64,000 nt of DNA from Ligula intestinalis (GCA_036362985.1 JAYGXS010000004.1:33869945-33933944); one strand, 5' to 3'; positions 38,180-49,325 are shown, counted from the first letter of the stretch. Program-made: numbers and translations. The notes: a model not told the origin generated them from the sequence alone.

Positions 38180-38640
38180 TTTACTTCATTGCCGGAACTT
38201 TTCACTTCGTACCGGAGTCCATCGCCGGAGGTAATAGCAGCAACGAAGCAGGTGCCAGCTATGGGGAAGTTTGCAAATCACCAATCAGTAACGCGGATGT
38301 GAAGGTGATTGCGCAGAATTTTGTATGCCATCGTCTAATTGATGCCAAGACTGACTGACATCCCGTCCGAGGCCGAGGCTCCAATCAGGGCTCGGCCTAC
38401 CCTCTTTCTGGCGTAAGCAATTACCGTATTGACTGCAAAGTAAGACTCGTGGTCCACCTCAAAGGTGTGTGAGCAGCAACTTGTTATGGTTCGCCCACTC
38501 GTCACACACTCCACTAGTGTTAGGGTATGCGTGATTTTAGCGTACTTTCAGTCTGGCCTATGTAATTACAGGACAGTTAAGGCAGAATATAGGTTATAAT
38601 GCGCCTGACTGTTTTCTTAGATTAATCGGTCTTCAATTCC
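38180..38640 (-). pseudogene. Second Penelope-like relic: GIY-YIG nuclease and 3' end
   Basis: Down the minus strand, LSCNYIGQTESTLKSRI is followed by several stops. After a frameshift comes HTFEVDHESYFAVNTVIAYA and RKRVGRALIGASASDG, then, past a further stop, TMAYKILRNHL. The order (nuclease core, AAHT...H, GASASD, YKILR) matches the C-terminus of the PLE at 24205-24658. The downstream segment around 38260-38190 resembles PLE 3' ends. It has many stops and is clearly old. Confidence 0.65.
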
Positions 38641-39869
38641 ATTCAGGTCGGTAATTATACAACACCCTTAAAGGCTACCGTCTATTTTGTTGCGATTTTA
38701 TCTCTTAGGATGGACTCTTGCATTAACTTGACTGCACAGATAAATAAGCAAATGCTTCCGATGCTCAATCAGATCGCTTTTTAACTCAAACAAACACTCA
38801 GAATTCGAGAATTTGTTTCCACTCGTACAAGATAGATTGAGACTGACAGCTCTCGTCTTAGGACTTCTATCACAATCTCACGAATGAATGGTCCGCGAAT
38901 GTTGATTAACCTGAAGTGGTATCACGTTTTACTAATGTAGGTTCATTTACACTCCCGGAAGAGGATCCTTGTTTCCCTAAACTCCTAATCTCAGTTTTAT
39001 GAGAAGTAGGAATCCACACTCCAGAAAAGATGTTTAATTTTGTCAGCGCTGTGCATCCGGGACAACTAGGACAGCCTGAGACTGCAGGAAAAATTCCGAC
39101 CTACCTGCCACAGCACAAAACAAAGAATTGAGGTACAATTTGCTCCCCTCCCAGTCTCTCTATCTCCGTCCCCTCAGAGCGCGCTGTTCCTCAAGCTCCA
39201 GTCGACTTGTGCTGGTACCTGCAGTGCAGAAACAGACTTTCAGCTGCCGTCGTTGATGATGATACCGCGGTTATGGCTTCCCTCGAGGTCCATAGCTCTA
39301 TTCGCATGACAGCGGGGTAGCTTTGTTCAGTTTAATTAAAGCATTTGACAAGTGCGGCACTTTAGACGGCTCCCCCCACCCCCTCCCGGTCTTTTCTAGT
39401 GTACCTTTTGCACAGCGCGAACATTAAGCCGCTGAGTGAAAATGGGATGGTAGTGACATCCATGATACCAGGGTAGGCGGGGGGAGCTGGGGGTGGTCTT
39501 AACCACAGGTAAAGGATACTGAATACGGAACTCCAACGGTGGGGCAGAATGCACACCCACGGCCCCTGGCGCCAGACGCGAACGTTAAAAATGGTCATGC
39601 TGCCCTGGACAAGCATCCGCGTGACTAAGATGTGAGTCGACCGTGGTCTTTTTAAAAACGTAAACAGCACCAGCTGGTTGTTGTCCTGAGTGCTGGGGCT
39701 TCCTCTGTTTTTGCACACCGACCAGTCTCACACTGCAAAGTGCTCAGTCGTCCAGCAGTTAGTCGCGAATTTTGTAAAAGACAGAGAATGCCAGAGCACC
39801 ACTGATCTCCCCCTTTGACCACAGTCTTAAAATGAAACATCACAGTACATCAGAGCATTACCAACGGAA
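38641..39869. other. Non-coding stretch
   Basis: No gene recognised. The open frame 39362-39718 (minus) lies in a G-rich patch and has no motif. Confidence 0.4.
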
Positions 39870-40014
39870 CAAGGGTGAGTGGGTCGGCAGTTTCTGGTTT
39901 ATTACTCATCATCAGCCAGCCATACGCGAGCCCAGGTGTTCCATCTCACGAGGCTCAAACTCACAGCCTGTTGATTATAATTCGGTAGCCTTAGACAACG
40001 AGCCGCGGGTGGTT
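39870..40014 (-). mobile_element. tRNA-like SINE followed by a degenerate hammerhead-like core
   Basis: On the minus strand a tRNA-like head (40014-39941) has a B-box-like GAGTTTGAGCCTC. About 36 nt later comes CTGATGA (39915-39909), and GAAAC follows at 39894-39890. The stem between them is poor and no clear cleavage triplet follows. The order of head and core is the same as in the dimer at 41853-42562, which suggests a related family. Confidence 0.4.
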
Positions 40015-40529
40015 TGACCTTTTGGTTGTGTTCGAGGCTCGAGTGTGAGCCACAGGGCACAAGGGAACGACTGTGTCCCTAGAAGCGATCGATGAGACCC
40101 ACACTAATATGCCAAAGCAAGCCCAAATTAGGAAGTTGGACTTCTACCCGACAGATCTCCGTTTGCAACCTCAAGGATTACAATATCTGAACCAATGATG
40201 GCTATGAAACCAGAACTGGTCATTCCAGCCACCCTTGTCATTGGCGGTTGTATTATTTCTGCATGTTAAACTAGCCGTTGTGTAACTGCAAGCGGGACTT
40301 GGAAGTGAGGCACATGGTGGAACAGGACAATTATACTCATGGTTAAATATTAGAATCTCAGCTCATTTGCCTTTCTGAGCCGACTTTATACTGTGTGTAC
40401 TACAGAATGCGCCATAAAATCGGACCGTAAGTGCGTCTCTTGAAGCATAAACACCGCACCCTCACCCCCCGTGAAAGCAATTTTCCGTGAATGTGGCACA
40501 AACACTAGCACAATGCAAGCGTCATCATT

Positions 40530-40740
40530 CAATCACGTTCATAATGCTGGTACACGTGAAAATTCCAGTTCCAGGATGTAGGTGAGAGGAAGCAGATGTG
40601 ATCGCAGGGAAGAGCATTTTATTTGACTGACGTTTCAAATCCATCGTGAGTCCAGCATCAGAGATAATAGCAGAAACGGATAATTCGTGCACAGGTAGTT
40701 GCAGTATTTATAGGGTGCAGTCGCTAGTCTACTACATACC
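40530..40740 (-). repeat. Possible PLE-type 3' end relic
   Basis: The minus strand reads CTGATGCTGGACTCACGATG and then GAAACGTCAGTCAAATAAAA. This has the layout of hammerhead-bearing PLE tails (CTGATGA, hairpin, GAAAC, GTC), with A9 replaced by C. The upstream minus-strand sequence to about 41000 may be its decayed nuclease, but I could not confirm this. Confidence 0.3.
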
Positions 40741-41852
40741 TAAGTCAATTAATGGCTTCCCATACATCGAGAATGATCACCCTCTGGTGCAATAATTTCT
40801 CGACGGTCAGTATGCGGGTCTTTATTTCCTGAAATTTTCATAATCCGCGTTGGATGTTAGCCTCATAACTGCCCAGCCATTTAGCTCCCTTGCATTGGCG
40901 TCGGGGATTGTGTTTGCCAAAGAAATCCAGATTGGTTACTTGTTTAGCTAAAACTTAGTCTTAACACCGAATTGCAGTTGGGGTATGATTATGCTTGTTT
41001 CGAGACTGTGGCTCCTGAAGGCAGAATTCAAGCAACTCGTTGCTCACATGCTTGTCAACTTTCGAGATAATGTCATCTTTTCCGACTCTTTCATGCGTGG
41101 CCGGGTCTCCGTGAATGAGCCACGACTTAAGGATTGACGTCATTTCTCCGCATTGCTCCTGTGTGTTCGGACACGATTGTCACTCATAATGGGGATTTAC
41201 TTATTACATTGCATTGGTTAAAAACTTACTCACAGGGGCTTATGTCTTTATCTTAAAGGGTTCAAGGTTTGGTGGAAAATGTACAAGTCAGAGTTGTGTG
41301 TCTCCTTTTGGGACGATGTGATTGGGGTTTTGTGCTGCTAATGTCCTTTTAGCAGACGATATAAATATGCTGCAGTCCCAATCTATAACTGCTTCCATTT
41401 TATGGTTTACACTACAAACAAGCGCAGAATTAAGACTCAGTACGTGTAAATGTATCATCCTCGAGTAAATAGCCAAACATTGGCTGAATCGCCGTAGTTA
41501 AAATGCAATAAGTCAAAAGTGAAATGCCGGGGTTGATAAACAATTAAAGAATTATATCCAAGAGGAGTGAGAAACAACCAAGGAAACGGGATGGTCGGGG
41601 TTGCAGATCCCTTTAAAGTCGTATGCTTTGCGGTAACCTTAAAGTCATTGTAAACAAGCTTTTAATTGTGATATAAGTTTTCAGGCGTAGACAGCTACAT
41701 ATTTTACCATGCGTAACTCCGGAAATTGCTTTGAAGTAAAAATGTGCCACATTGCAAGCAACCAAAGAAACACTTGACGTTCATTTTTCAACGAAATATG
41801 CTTTCATGAGGCAGTTCTTTTGAACTCAAACTGCTGACATAATTTAAGTTAT
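40741..41852. other. Non-coding stretch
   Basis: No gene recognised. Confidence 0.4.
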
Positions 41853-41877
41853 GTCATATGAGTATTCCGGCTTAGAC

Positions 41878-41932
41878 AAGGCACCGTGATACAGCTATTT
41901 CGGGCTAGTGGCCCTCATCAGCCATGGGTAGC
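41878..41932 (-). ncRNA. Hammerhead ribozyme-like motif, unit 1
   Basis: Minus strand: CTGATGA (41921-41915), stem II GGGC-CACTA-GCCC, GAAA, a minimal stem III ATA-GCTG-TAT, then C as the cleavage-site base (41888) and ACGGTGCC. GGC-ACC upstream could pair with GGTGCC downstream if one U bulges. However, CATGG next to the core is unpaired, so stem I is imperfect. Confidence 0.55.
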
Positions 41933-42239
41933 CAACTCTAGTGTAGCAGCTGAAATTGCCGCCGCACCCGAGTTTCGAATTCGCACCTCGCCGGTCAGGG
42001 GCAGATGTCCTAACCATTGAGCCATCGAGGTCAATGTCTAGCCGGTTGTAGATCGGGAGGATATATTAATTGTTTGTGCACCGATCTATTCCTCAGGATG
42101 CGCCAATCCTGGGATAATGCTTTTGCGAGTCGGATCAACCAACTGTGTTCCGCAAAGCTACTGATAATTGATATGTTACTAGCCAACAGTCAGTAACACA
42201 TTTTTTTATGTTTTGTCATATGAATAGTCCGGCTTAGAC

Positions 42240-42294
42240 AAGGCACCGTGATATAGCTATTTCGGGCTATTCGCCCTCATCAGCCATGGGTAGC
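42240..42294 (-). ncRNA. Hammerhead ribozyme-like motif, unit 2
   Basis: The core is the same as in unit 1. Stem II GGGC/GCCC is kept while its loop changes from CACTA to GAATA. Stem III becomes the self-complementary ATAGCTAT. The predicted cleavage base is at 42250. Confidence 0.55.
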
Positions 42295-42562
42295 CAACTC
42301 TAGTGTAGCAGCTGAAATTGCCGCCGCACCCGAGTTTCGAACTCGCGCCTCGCCGGTCAGGGGCAGATGTCCTAACCATTAAGCCATCGAGGCCGATGTC
42401 TAGCCGGTTGTAAATTGGGAGTATATATTATTTGTTTGTGCACCGATCTATTCCTCAGGATGCGCCAATCCTGGGATAATGCTTTTGCGAGTCGGATCAA
42501 CCAACTGTGTTCCGCAAAGCTACTGATAATTGACATGTTACTAGCCAACTGTCAGTAACACA

Positions 42563-43786
42563 GCCTCGGCTCAGCCTCTAAAGTGGTTTTATGAGCGCTA
42601 CGCGGAGCGGTGATCATGGCTGTGACACCCGACCGGGTTGTGTTGTGGCGCGCGCAGACGGTTTCGCCAGTTCTTTCAGCCACTGTGCCCAGTCAACATC
42701 AGACAAATGGCCAGCTCAGCTGATGGCCTGATGCTAAAGGCCGGGGAGGGAGTGAGGTCAACATCTCAGTATTTTTTCCTCAATATAAAAAAACCTGACG
42801 CGCTTGAAGCTTTCCCGGCACGCTAAAAACCGTGGCTCTGAAGGTTGACAACTGACTGGTCAACTCTGACCGTGCGGTAAGCCCAGTATGTGTCGCTTTA
42901 TGTGGAGTGAATGACTGGCAGATTGATAGTCAGGCTGAAATTTTTTATACCAAATGTGGTCTTTATGACACTCCAACTCAACTGGAATCCAAGCAGCTCC
43001 CTTAAATTGTTGTGATTTTTTGGTTTTGTTGACCAAAAGTGTGTGGGCTTGCATCCTCTCCAATCCCTGCTCTTCCTGATGCTGTCTCGACACCAGGCAT
43101 AGATAGGGAAGCGGAAAGAGTGAGGTAGATGCAACGCAAGTCCACTTTCAATATACTCCATTGCCAGTTGCTCTACCCTGCACAACCCTGTTGCGGAACA
43201 TACGGTGGAATTCGTCGATCCCTTGTACATTTGCGAGTACAGAGTGTCCCGACGAAAGTAATCTGTCACCCCTGATAGTTTCATGCTAGGCTCCTAGATA
43301 CGGCATGATGATTTAAACATGAAACAGTGTATATTTTGGCAACTATATGCAACAGAATAACTGAAATAGACTGATTTGTTGGCTTATTCTGATAGTGGAA
43401 GTTTAAGACTTTCATATGCTGGGCAAAACGTATCCGCATCGGCTTTATCATCTCTTCCTACCTGTATCCTGTGTCAATGCCGAGACGCAATCATGTAAAC
43501 CCTAACTGATTTCTGTCTAAGCGTGCCACAATTTCACTGTGTCTAGTGTCTGACAAACGTATCAACAAGATCTTGAAACCCCTGATGCAAAAGAAGAAAA
43601 CAAGAGAGCAAAAAAGCAATATATACACAATCGGAGGGGACGGCTCTGAAGTAGAAACCAAATTAAATGCACGAGGCAACTGTGGCTTAAAGTGAATTTC
43701 AGGAAAATAATCCTCATCAGTGTTTGAGCGGAACTGGGATCTACACGATAGGTGAAGGCTGGTTAGATCACTGGTGTCAAGAAGTT
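42563..43786. other. Non-coding stretch with one unassigned open frame
   Basis: On the minus strand, 43284-42898 opens with ATG and reads plausibly (for example TDYFRRDTLYSQMYKGSTNS), but I recognise no domain and found no splice partner. It could be a first exon of another gene or a repeat relic. Confidence 0.25.
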
Positions 43787-43962
43787 CTATAGGATGAGTT
43801 CAATTTGTCTAGGATGTCCATGCCCAGGCCGGTGATTCACATTAGTTTCTCTGTTTTGGGCAGAAACCAGGCGGAAAAGGAGAGCAGCCATGACGCTGGC
43901 CAGTGTCATCCCTACTACCAGGGCAACCTTCTCGCCGTAGGTTACAAAAGGTGTTGGTGGAC
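43787..43962 (-). CDS. Ig-domain membrane protein, exon 5 (transmembrane and tail)
   Basis: The acceptor TTTTATTTCAG precedes GTCCACC. Entering in phase 1, the exon reads PPTPFVTYGEK, then the hydrophobic helix VALVVGMTLASVMAALLF, a positively charged boundary and a cytoplasmic tail of about 30 residues ending IELIL. The stop TAG is at 43787-43789. It supplies the only membrane anchor of the reconstructed protein. Confidence 0.7.
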
Positions 43963-46284
43963 CTGAAATAAAATGATAAAATCAACGCAGTGAAGGTAAA
44001 ATACTGAATGACTATGTTAAAATAAATTTGCTAGTGCAGTTATAAAAGCAAACTGTTGCTAAATTGGCAGAATGCTACTTCGAGTAGCCTCATTTTGGGG
44101 CAGGATTATTTCTTCAGCCCATTGCCTGGTCATCAAGCAAGGGCTCTACTGCATATCCTCGGCTGAGAATGGGAATAATTCTGATCAAATCTGATCTGTG
44201 AACGCTAATTTATCCGACTCATCAAACAGAAATGGGAACTTTTAATTTCCGAAGAGTCGAGAACGGTGGGACGTGGGGCTTCGCTCACCCTACCCCTTAG
44301 TAATAATGGTGGCCTTACGCAAAATTTCAGCAAGTTTGTATCATAACGTGTTCTTACCCTAACCACAATGTTAATACTAACCAAAACCTTCCCTTTAAAC
44401 TTCAACCTAGTATTCATCCTATATTTAACCCCAATCCGAACCTTACGCTAGAACCCAATCGCATTTCGTTTAGTGCGCGGGCACCTATTACAGTGTCTAA
44501 ACTCCAAAATTTAAACCAAGATTTTTTATTGTGTCCTTTGTCTGTGCATCGAACATTTGCTCTCACCGTACAACCGAAATATCAATGCGCTTTGATTTCG
44601 CCGCCAGCATTAACTAAAAAACCACATATAATCGGTTCAAATTGTATGATTGGTGTATGCTGCCGTTATTCGAGATATCATCGTCCAGGGCAGTTGGTGA
44701 GCGAAAGGTGTAAACCATCGCTAACAAGCATAATTTTTTTCGTGGAAAAATTCATATGCTATAACAATGGCACCAAATCCAAAAATACTTTTTAGCTAAT
44801 GGAATTATGGAATGGCCAACAATGATGGAATCCTTACATAATTGTAGATAATTATTCATTCTGCAAGTGAAGCAGGAACCTTCATATATATGTAGCTTTA
44901 AACATTTCAGACCCTACAGATGTGATTAGAGTGGCCTCGTTGGTAATCAACGATTGCTTGACACAACCGCGGGGACGTCTGATAGTTTAGTAATGTCTAT
45001 CCGTCCTAATTTTACGGGTATTCCGGTATCGCTCGCATCGGATATGTGTTAACAAATGTCCTATCTTTTAGGGACAGTTTAAAGTTCGTGGTTTTATTTG
45101 TCAGACAATTGTCGGATCTTTAATCAAACATTTTTCTCGCAAATGGGGTGGATTCGTTCGTTTTGCCATGCAACATGAATGCCCATGGCATTGTTCAGTG
45201 TGGTCTCTGTGTATTAAGAAAGGCTGCACTTCACCTATTAATATTCTGCCGTTTACTTGAGTTGGACCCAAAGAGCATGGTGTATACTACAAACGATTCT
45301 ATATGGTGGGTAGTCAGTCGGGCACAACACACTCCCCTCTTCTTGTGTGCATGGAAGACTAGGCAGCTTTAACCTTCACTCTTCCTTCAGCGCTATTGTA
45401 TTTTGATAAAGTATCTTCTCTGCCGCCATTTCTGGGAATGTTTGACGAAGTGCGGCTCTGAGACTACATTTGCCCGTCAATATTGGGAGCGTTCAAGTTT
45501 CCCATATTAGGGATAGTCCCTTTTGAGACGGTCTTCTGCAGTTCCGGTAGGTAGAGCGCTTAAACTGAATACTCTTCATTGTTCATACTTTCAAGTTTAT
45601 GGCCTCGTTCATTGATAAAACCCGCGTGCCCTTGACAAGAATTACTTCTCCACATTGACTGCTATGTTGAACAATTTTTGTTTATTTATCGAAGAGCGTT
45701 GTTTTCAAACATTAACATTAAGAAACAGTATTGTCTGCCCAGAATTATCTATGCTTATTGACAGTATTGTACCAAACTGCGTAAGTGGCTCTTCTTTCAC
45801 AATTCCACGACTTATCTGTGAACTTTTTACACCCAGACACATCAATTTGCATATACTGCATGCGTGCAGTAGTTGTTTGTTCTGACTTCGAATGTGTACA
45901 GGTTAAATTGGACAAAAAGTGAACATCAGACTGCGTGAACGTAAATTCTTCCATTAATTCTCCTCGCTGTTCCCAATCTTAAAAAAACACACGTTCGACT
46001 TCACTGCCGCTAAAACACATCAATATTGCCAATTAAATTAAACATGTGAGTTCCTGGAAGCAGTTCAGAAGAAGAAGCGACCATTGGAACAAGAGTTTTA
46101 CTGTCCTGATGTTTCGGATTCCGTCGGGAATACTTAATCCCTTATCTATCTTTCTCAGCTGGCGAGACATCACCAGAGGTAAACGCAAACGAGTAGCTGA
46201 GGTGGCTAAAAAACTGTCAACACGTGCCACACACGGCCTAGTCCTCGCTGCATGTACCAGGGTCATGTAAAAACAGCTTGACTA
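43963..46284 (-). other. Intron 4 of the Ig-domain gene
   Basis: Its 5' end is uncertain (see exon 4). A degenerate CCCTAACC-like patch lies at about 44350-44460. Nothing else is recognised, though an additional small exon cannot be excluded. Confidence 0.45.
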
Positions 46285-46544
46285 TTATTTCTGACAATAA
46301 TGCACGCCAAACTTGGTGCTATATAGCAACTGCCACGTGACCTGATATTCAATGCCCGGTTTTCTTTCAACCACCGATGGTATAAAGCGGACAGTTAATC
46401 GAGTGAAACAGTTACCACCCTGCCCACACAAGCTAACTTGGGAACCCAGGGGATTCCTGAGAAATCTGTGAAGATCCGGCGAAGTCCAGGGATGAAGACT
46501 TTTGATCGAAGAACAATGTTTACAGTTCACGTTTTCGAAATCTA
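46285..46544 (-). CDS. Ig-domain membrane protein, exon 4 (3' limit uncertain)
   Basis: The acceptor AATAAAACAG precedes TAGATTTC. Entering in phase 1, it reads DFENVNCKHCSSIKSLHPW and LGSQVSLCGQGG. Two donors would fit exon 5 in phase 1. GTAACT after 46416 has the better consensus. GTCAGA after 46296 would keep the convincing sequence LTVRFIPSVVERKPGIEYQV and FGVHYC. Without splicing, the frame ends at TAA 46285-46287, which would give a secreted form. Confidence 0.6.
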
Positions 46545-46633
46545 CTGTTTTATTAATAAATTACTAATAACCTTGTCATCTGACAAAACTGTCCACTTGG
46601 GGGAGTAAGTGAGAAAAGGAGAAGTTTGGCTGA

Positions 46634-46735
46634 GCAAACGTTTACCGGCGGTGGGGGACGGGTCCCCGTCTTGAACCCTGTCCAATCTACGGGCGGGGAT
46701 TTCAACCCATCTCCCGCCGCCAGATAAACGGTTGC
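46634..46735. repeat. GC-rich imperfect hairpin, possibly tRNA-derived
   Basis: GCAAACGTTTACCGGCGGTG (46634) pairs imperfectly with the segment 46704-46735 on the other strand (CAACCGTTTATCTGGCGGCG). On the minus strand GGTTGAAATCC resembles a B box, so a SINE origin is possible. Confidence 0.4.
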
Positions 46736-46921
46736 GCAGCGCAACACCCACCTTTCCCACTTTAAAGCCTCCAATTTTTTTGTCACAGGACAAAGTTATT
46801 AATCATTTCTGCAAATAATTCCATGTTATCTTTGAAAATTCGATTTGGCAAATACATGTTTTCAGCAACTCTTCATCCGACCAGTACATTTACAGGGATA
46901 ATTAAATCCTACAGTTGGACA

Positions 46922-47136
46922 GGTTTAATAAGTGGCTCTTGATTACAACTCATCGTTTTCATGCCACCCGCATGGAGAGATCGGCGTGTAGAGGTCCCTG
47001 TGTTGGGGCAGGGGGAGGGGGGGGGAGGGGGGGGGAGGGAAGAAAACTGGATTAGGTTTTGGGATCTCTACCCGCCGAGCTCGCCATGCGGGCGGCGTGG
47101 AAACGATGAGTTGTAATCAAGGGCCACTTATTAACC
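46922..47136. mobile_element. Foldback element with ~77-bp inverted arms and G-rich loop
   Basis: The left arm (46922-46998) and right arm (47060-47136) share TTGATTACAACTCATCGTTT and the following CCACCCGCATGG/CCGCCCGCATGG block in opposite orientation. The loop (about 47006-47042) is a run of G-tracts. There is no coding frame. A half-copy lies at 2795-2880. Confidence 0.75.
47006..47042 (+). other. G-quadruplex-prone tract
   Basis: Consecutive G-tracts (5 to 9 G) are separated by single A residues on the plus strand, in the loop of the foldback. It meets the general G-quadruplex pattern. Confidence 0.6.
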
Positions 47137-47191
47137 TTGCCCTACTGTACGATAGCATTATCGTTTTAAAAACTTCCATCAAAGAACTCCG

Positions 47192-47643
47192 GCGAGTAGT
47201 TGGCGAGCATACGTAGGCTTCCGATAAATTCTCATTAAGCCATTACATTTATATGGGAAGGGCGTAAAAGGTACAAGGTAAGCATGCGAACAGCAGAAGC
47301 AACCGCTATCACGTTAAGGAAGCCGGCTTTTTGCGCGCAAAAGTATCTCCTCTAAGTTCCAAGCTTTACATGGCCAGTGATCACATTAATGCCTCCATTT
47401 TTCCACGCTTTCTTTCCCCCTTCCGCTCCCTCCTCCTGTCCAGCTTCAACAAACCGTCATTGCCGCTTAATCAGCTGCATAATATCAACCCCCATCCTCC
47501 TATTCACATGACTAATTTACCTGTAATTATGAACGTAACTGTCCACATGTTTACCTTGTACTTTTTACTCCCTTCCCATTTGACTGTACTGGCCCCATGG
47601 GAGTTTATCGGAAACCTACGTATGTTTGCCAACTACTCTTTTG
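47192..47643. mobile_element. G-rich foldback family, two-armed copy
   Basis: The left end is GAGTAGTTGGCGAGCATACG. The right end, on the minus strand, is GAGTAGTTGGCAAACATACG. Both arms continue with AAATGGGAAGG-like and AAAGGTACAAGGTAA-like blocks for more than 100 bp. The copies at 8411 and 19838 correspond to one arm. There is no coding capacity. Confidence 0.75.
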
Positions 47644-49325
47644 AGCTTCATTATCCCTGCAAATGTTCTGGCCTCATGAAGTGCTTCTAAAGATATATAT
47701 TTATAATTTATTGATGAAAAAACGTAGATTTCGAAAAATATTTGCTTTAAATATAATTCATCCTCGGATTTCCCCGTCGCCTGTGTTGGCAGGGCAGAAT
47801 CGAGGTCTTCGGCTAGGGCAGGTCACTAGTGGCCCAACTCTTGGTTTGCGCAAGATAGGATGAGAAGTTCTCTTGCAGTTGTGGAAAGTTTTGTAACACA
47901 CTGCTTTCAGGTGTGTTCCGGTGCATCATGTGATGGCCATTAGAAAAAAAGCCAAGAATTAACAGCTGCTGGCTCTGTGCAAAAGACCTGACGACGATGG
48001 CAGCCATATAGGCCTTCAGCACACAGGTTGCGCTCTTGCACGTAGAACGCCGACATTGCTAACGAAGGCGATTGGAAAAGTACGGTAATAATTCAACTTC
48101 CTCGGCATGTTAGAGCCTGCCCTCGCATGCCGCCTATTTCGACGGCGGCATTAGGTACGCGGATGGACAAAGCAGAGATTCGACAGGCCAATCGTATCGC
48201 GTCCTTCCCACTCACCAAGCAGCATCACCTCCTCGTGACTGAGTGATGCTCAAACAGAGGTTGGGGTGGGGAGAGGTGCGGCAGCGGGCTCAAGCTCCAC
48301 CAGCTCACTCTCCAGAACGCACAAAGGCTGGGTAGGGCTGACCTGGGAGAGCCTTGAAAGTACACCAAGGCCCCTATGCTGTCCTAGTTCTCGCTTCACC
48401 ATCCCTCATCCAAAGTGCCTTGATACCGTCCTTGCAGGCACATTTTACAGGGGGGGGGGGGTACACCCGACTCTTGTGCAGGAGACCCGAACTCACCCCC
48501 AAGCGTCTATTAGTACTGGGGGGTCCTGAACAAATATCGCCAGACTGCGGTAGCATACTGTTGGATGATACAACAACATATTTCCTCATTTCGAGCTTTT
48601 TATACAAGAATTTGTGATTGAGATCAAAGATTTGTTCCAAGCGTCTACATCCGCAGACATATAATTAAGGCTTAAGGTAGCGTTGATTGGTGCTTCTATA
48701 CCGTCCAGATTACACTCGACTCGTTACACCCTAGGTGACTTTTCCAGACAGTAAAAATATGCCGTGATCGTTTGCGGAAAATCGATTGTCCGCTGATTTC
48801 TTCGTCCTGAGATTGAATCCATCATAGAAAGGCGATGGCAACACGTGTATGTATATTATGCCCTACTTAAAAAGAACCACTTCTGTTCGGGTCGTATGAT
48901 TATTTTATCTTGCGTTTTTCCATTTGGAACGAAAGATTCACGTATACTCGGTCTGCTTCAAAACTCGAAGAAAATGTTGCTAACGAGATGCTGGATCCGA
49001 GGTCAGCTATCGTATATACGCTTTAGTTCTGCCAATAATCTGCAAATATCGTAAATTAAGACAGTTGGGGCGTCAACTAAACCTACGGCTAAGTGAATAC
49101 TCGTTGATGAACACTTGCTGATCGCTTAATGAACTCAATCGTCCCGTTCTATCTCGGGCTAACTCTTGACCTCCGCCAGCTGCCGCACAGCGGTAAACAG
49201 TGTGGGCTGAGGCATATTTGTATAAAGGGTTAAATGGGAGATTATTAAGATGATGATGATGATGTGGAGGAGCAGATAAAAGTAAAATAGTAACGATAAT
49301 AGTCATTAACATAACATAGCCCCAC

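Larger units (their letters stand above)
41853..42562 (-). mobile_element. Head-to-tail dimer of a 362-bp Sm-alpha/retrozyme-like unit
   Basis: Two nearly identical units (41853-42214 and 42215-42562) repeat with a constant 362-bp offset. Examples are GTCATATGA at 41853 and 42215, and GCACCGTGAT at 41881 and 42243. On the minus strand each unit holds a tRNA-like head (GGCTCAATGGTTAGGACATC as A box, GCGAATTCGAAACTCG as B box) and then a hammerhead-like core. Tandem units with a Pol III promoter and a hammerhead are known from schistosome Sm-alpha SINEs, and tandem hammerhead repeats from animal retrozymes. No protein is encoded. Confidence 0.8.
46545..49325 (-). other. Intron 3 of the Ig-domain gene, rich in repeats
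   Basis: The intron runs from GTGGGG to AAAACAG. It contains a GC-rich hairpin (46634-46735), a foldback (46922-47136) and a G-rich foldback (47192-47643). A GC-rich patch at about 48100-48560, with a G-run at 48449-48460, may be another unrecognised repeat. Confidence 0.55.
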
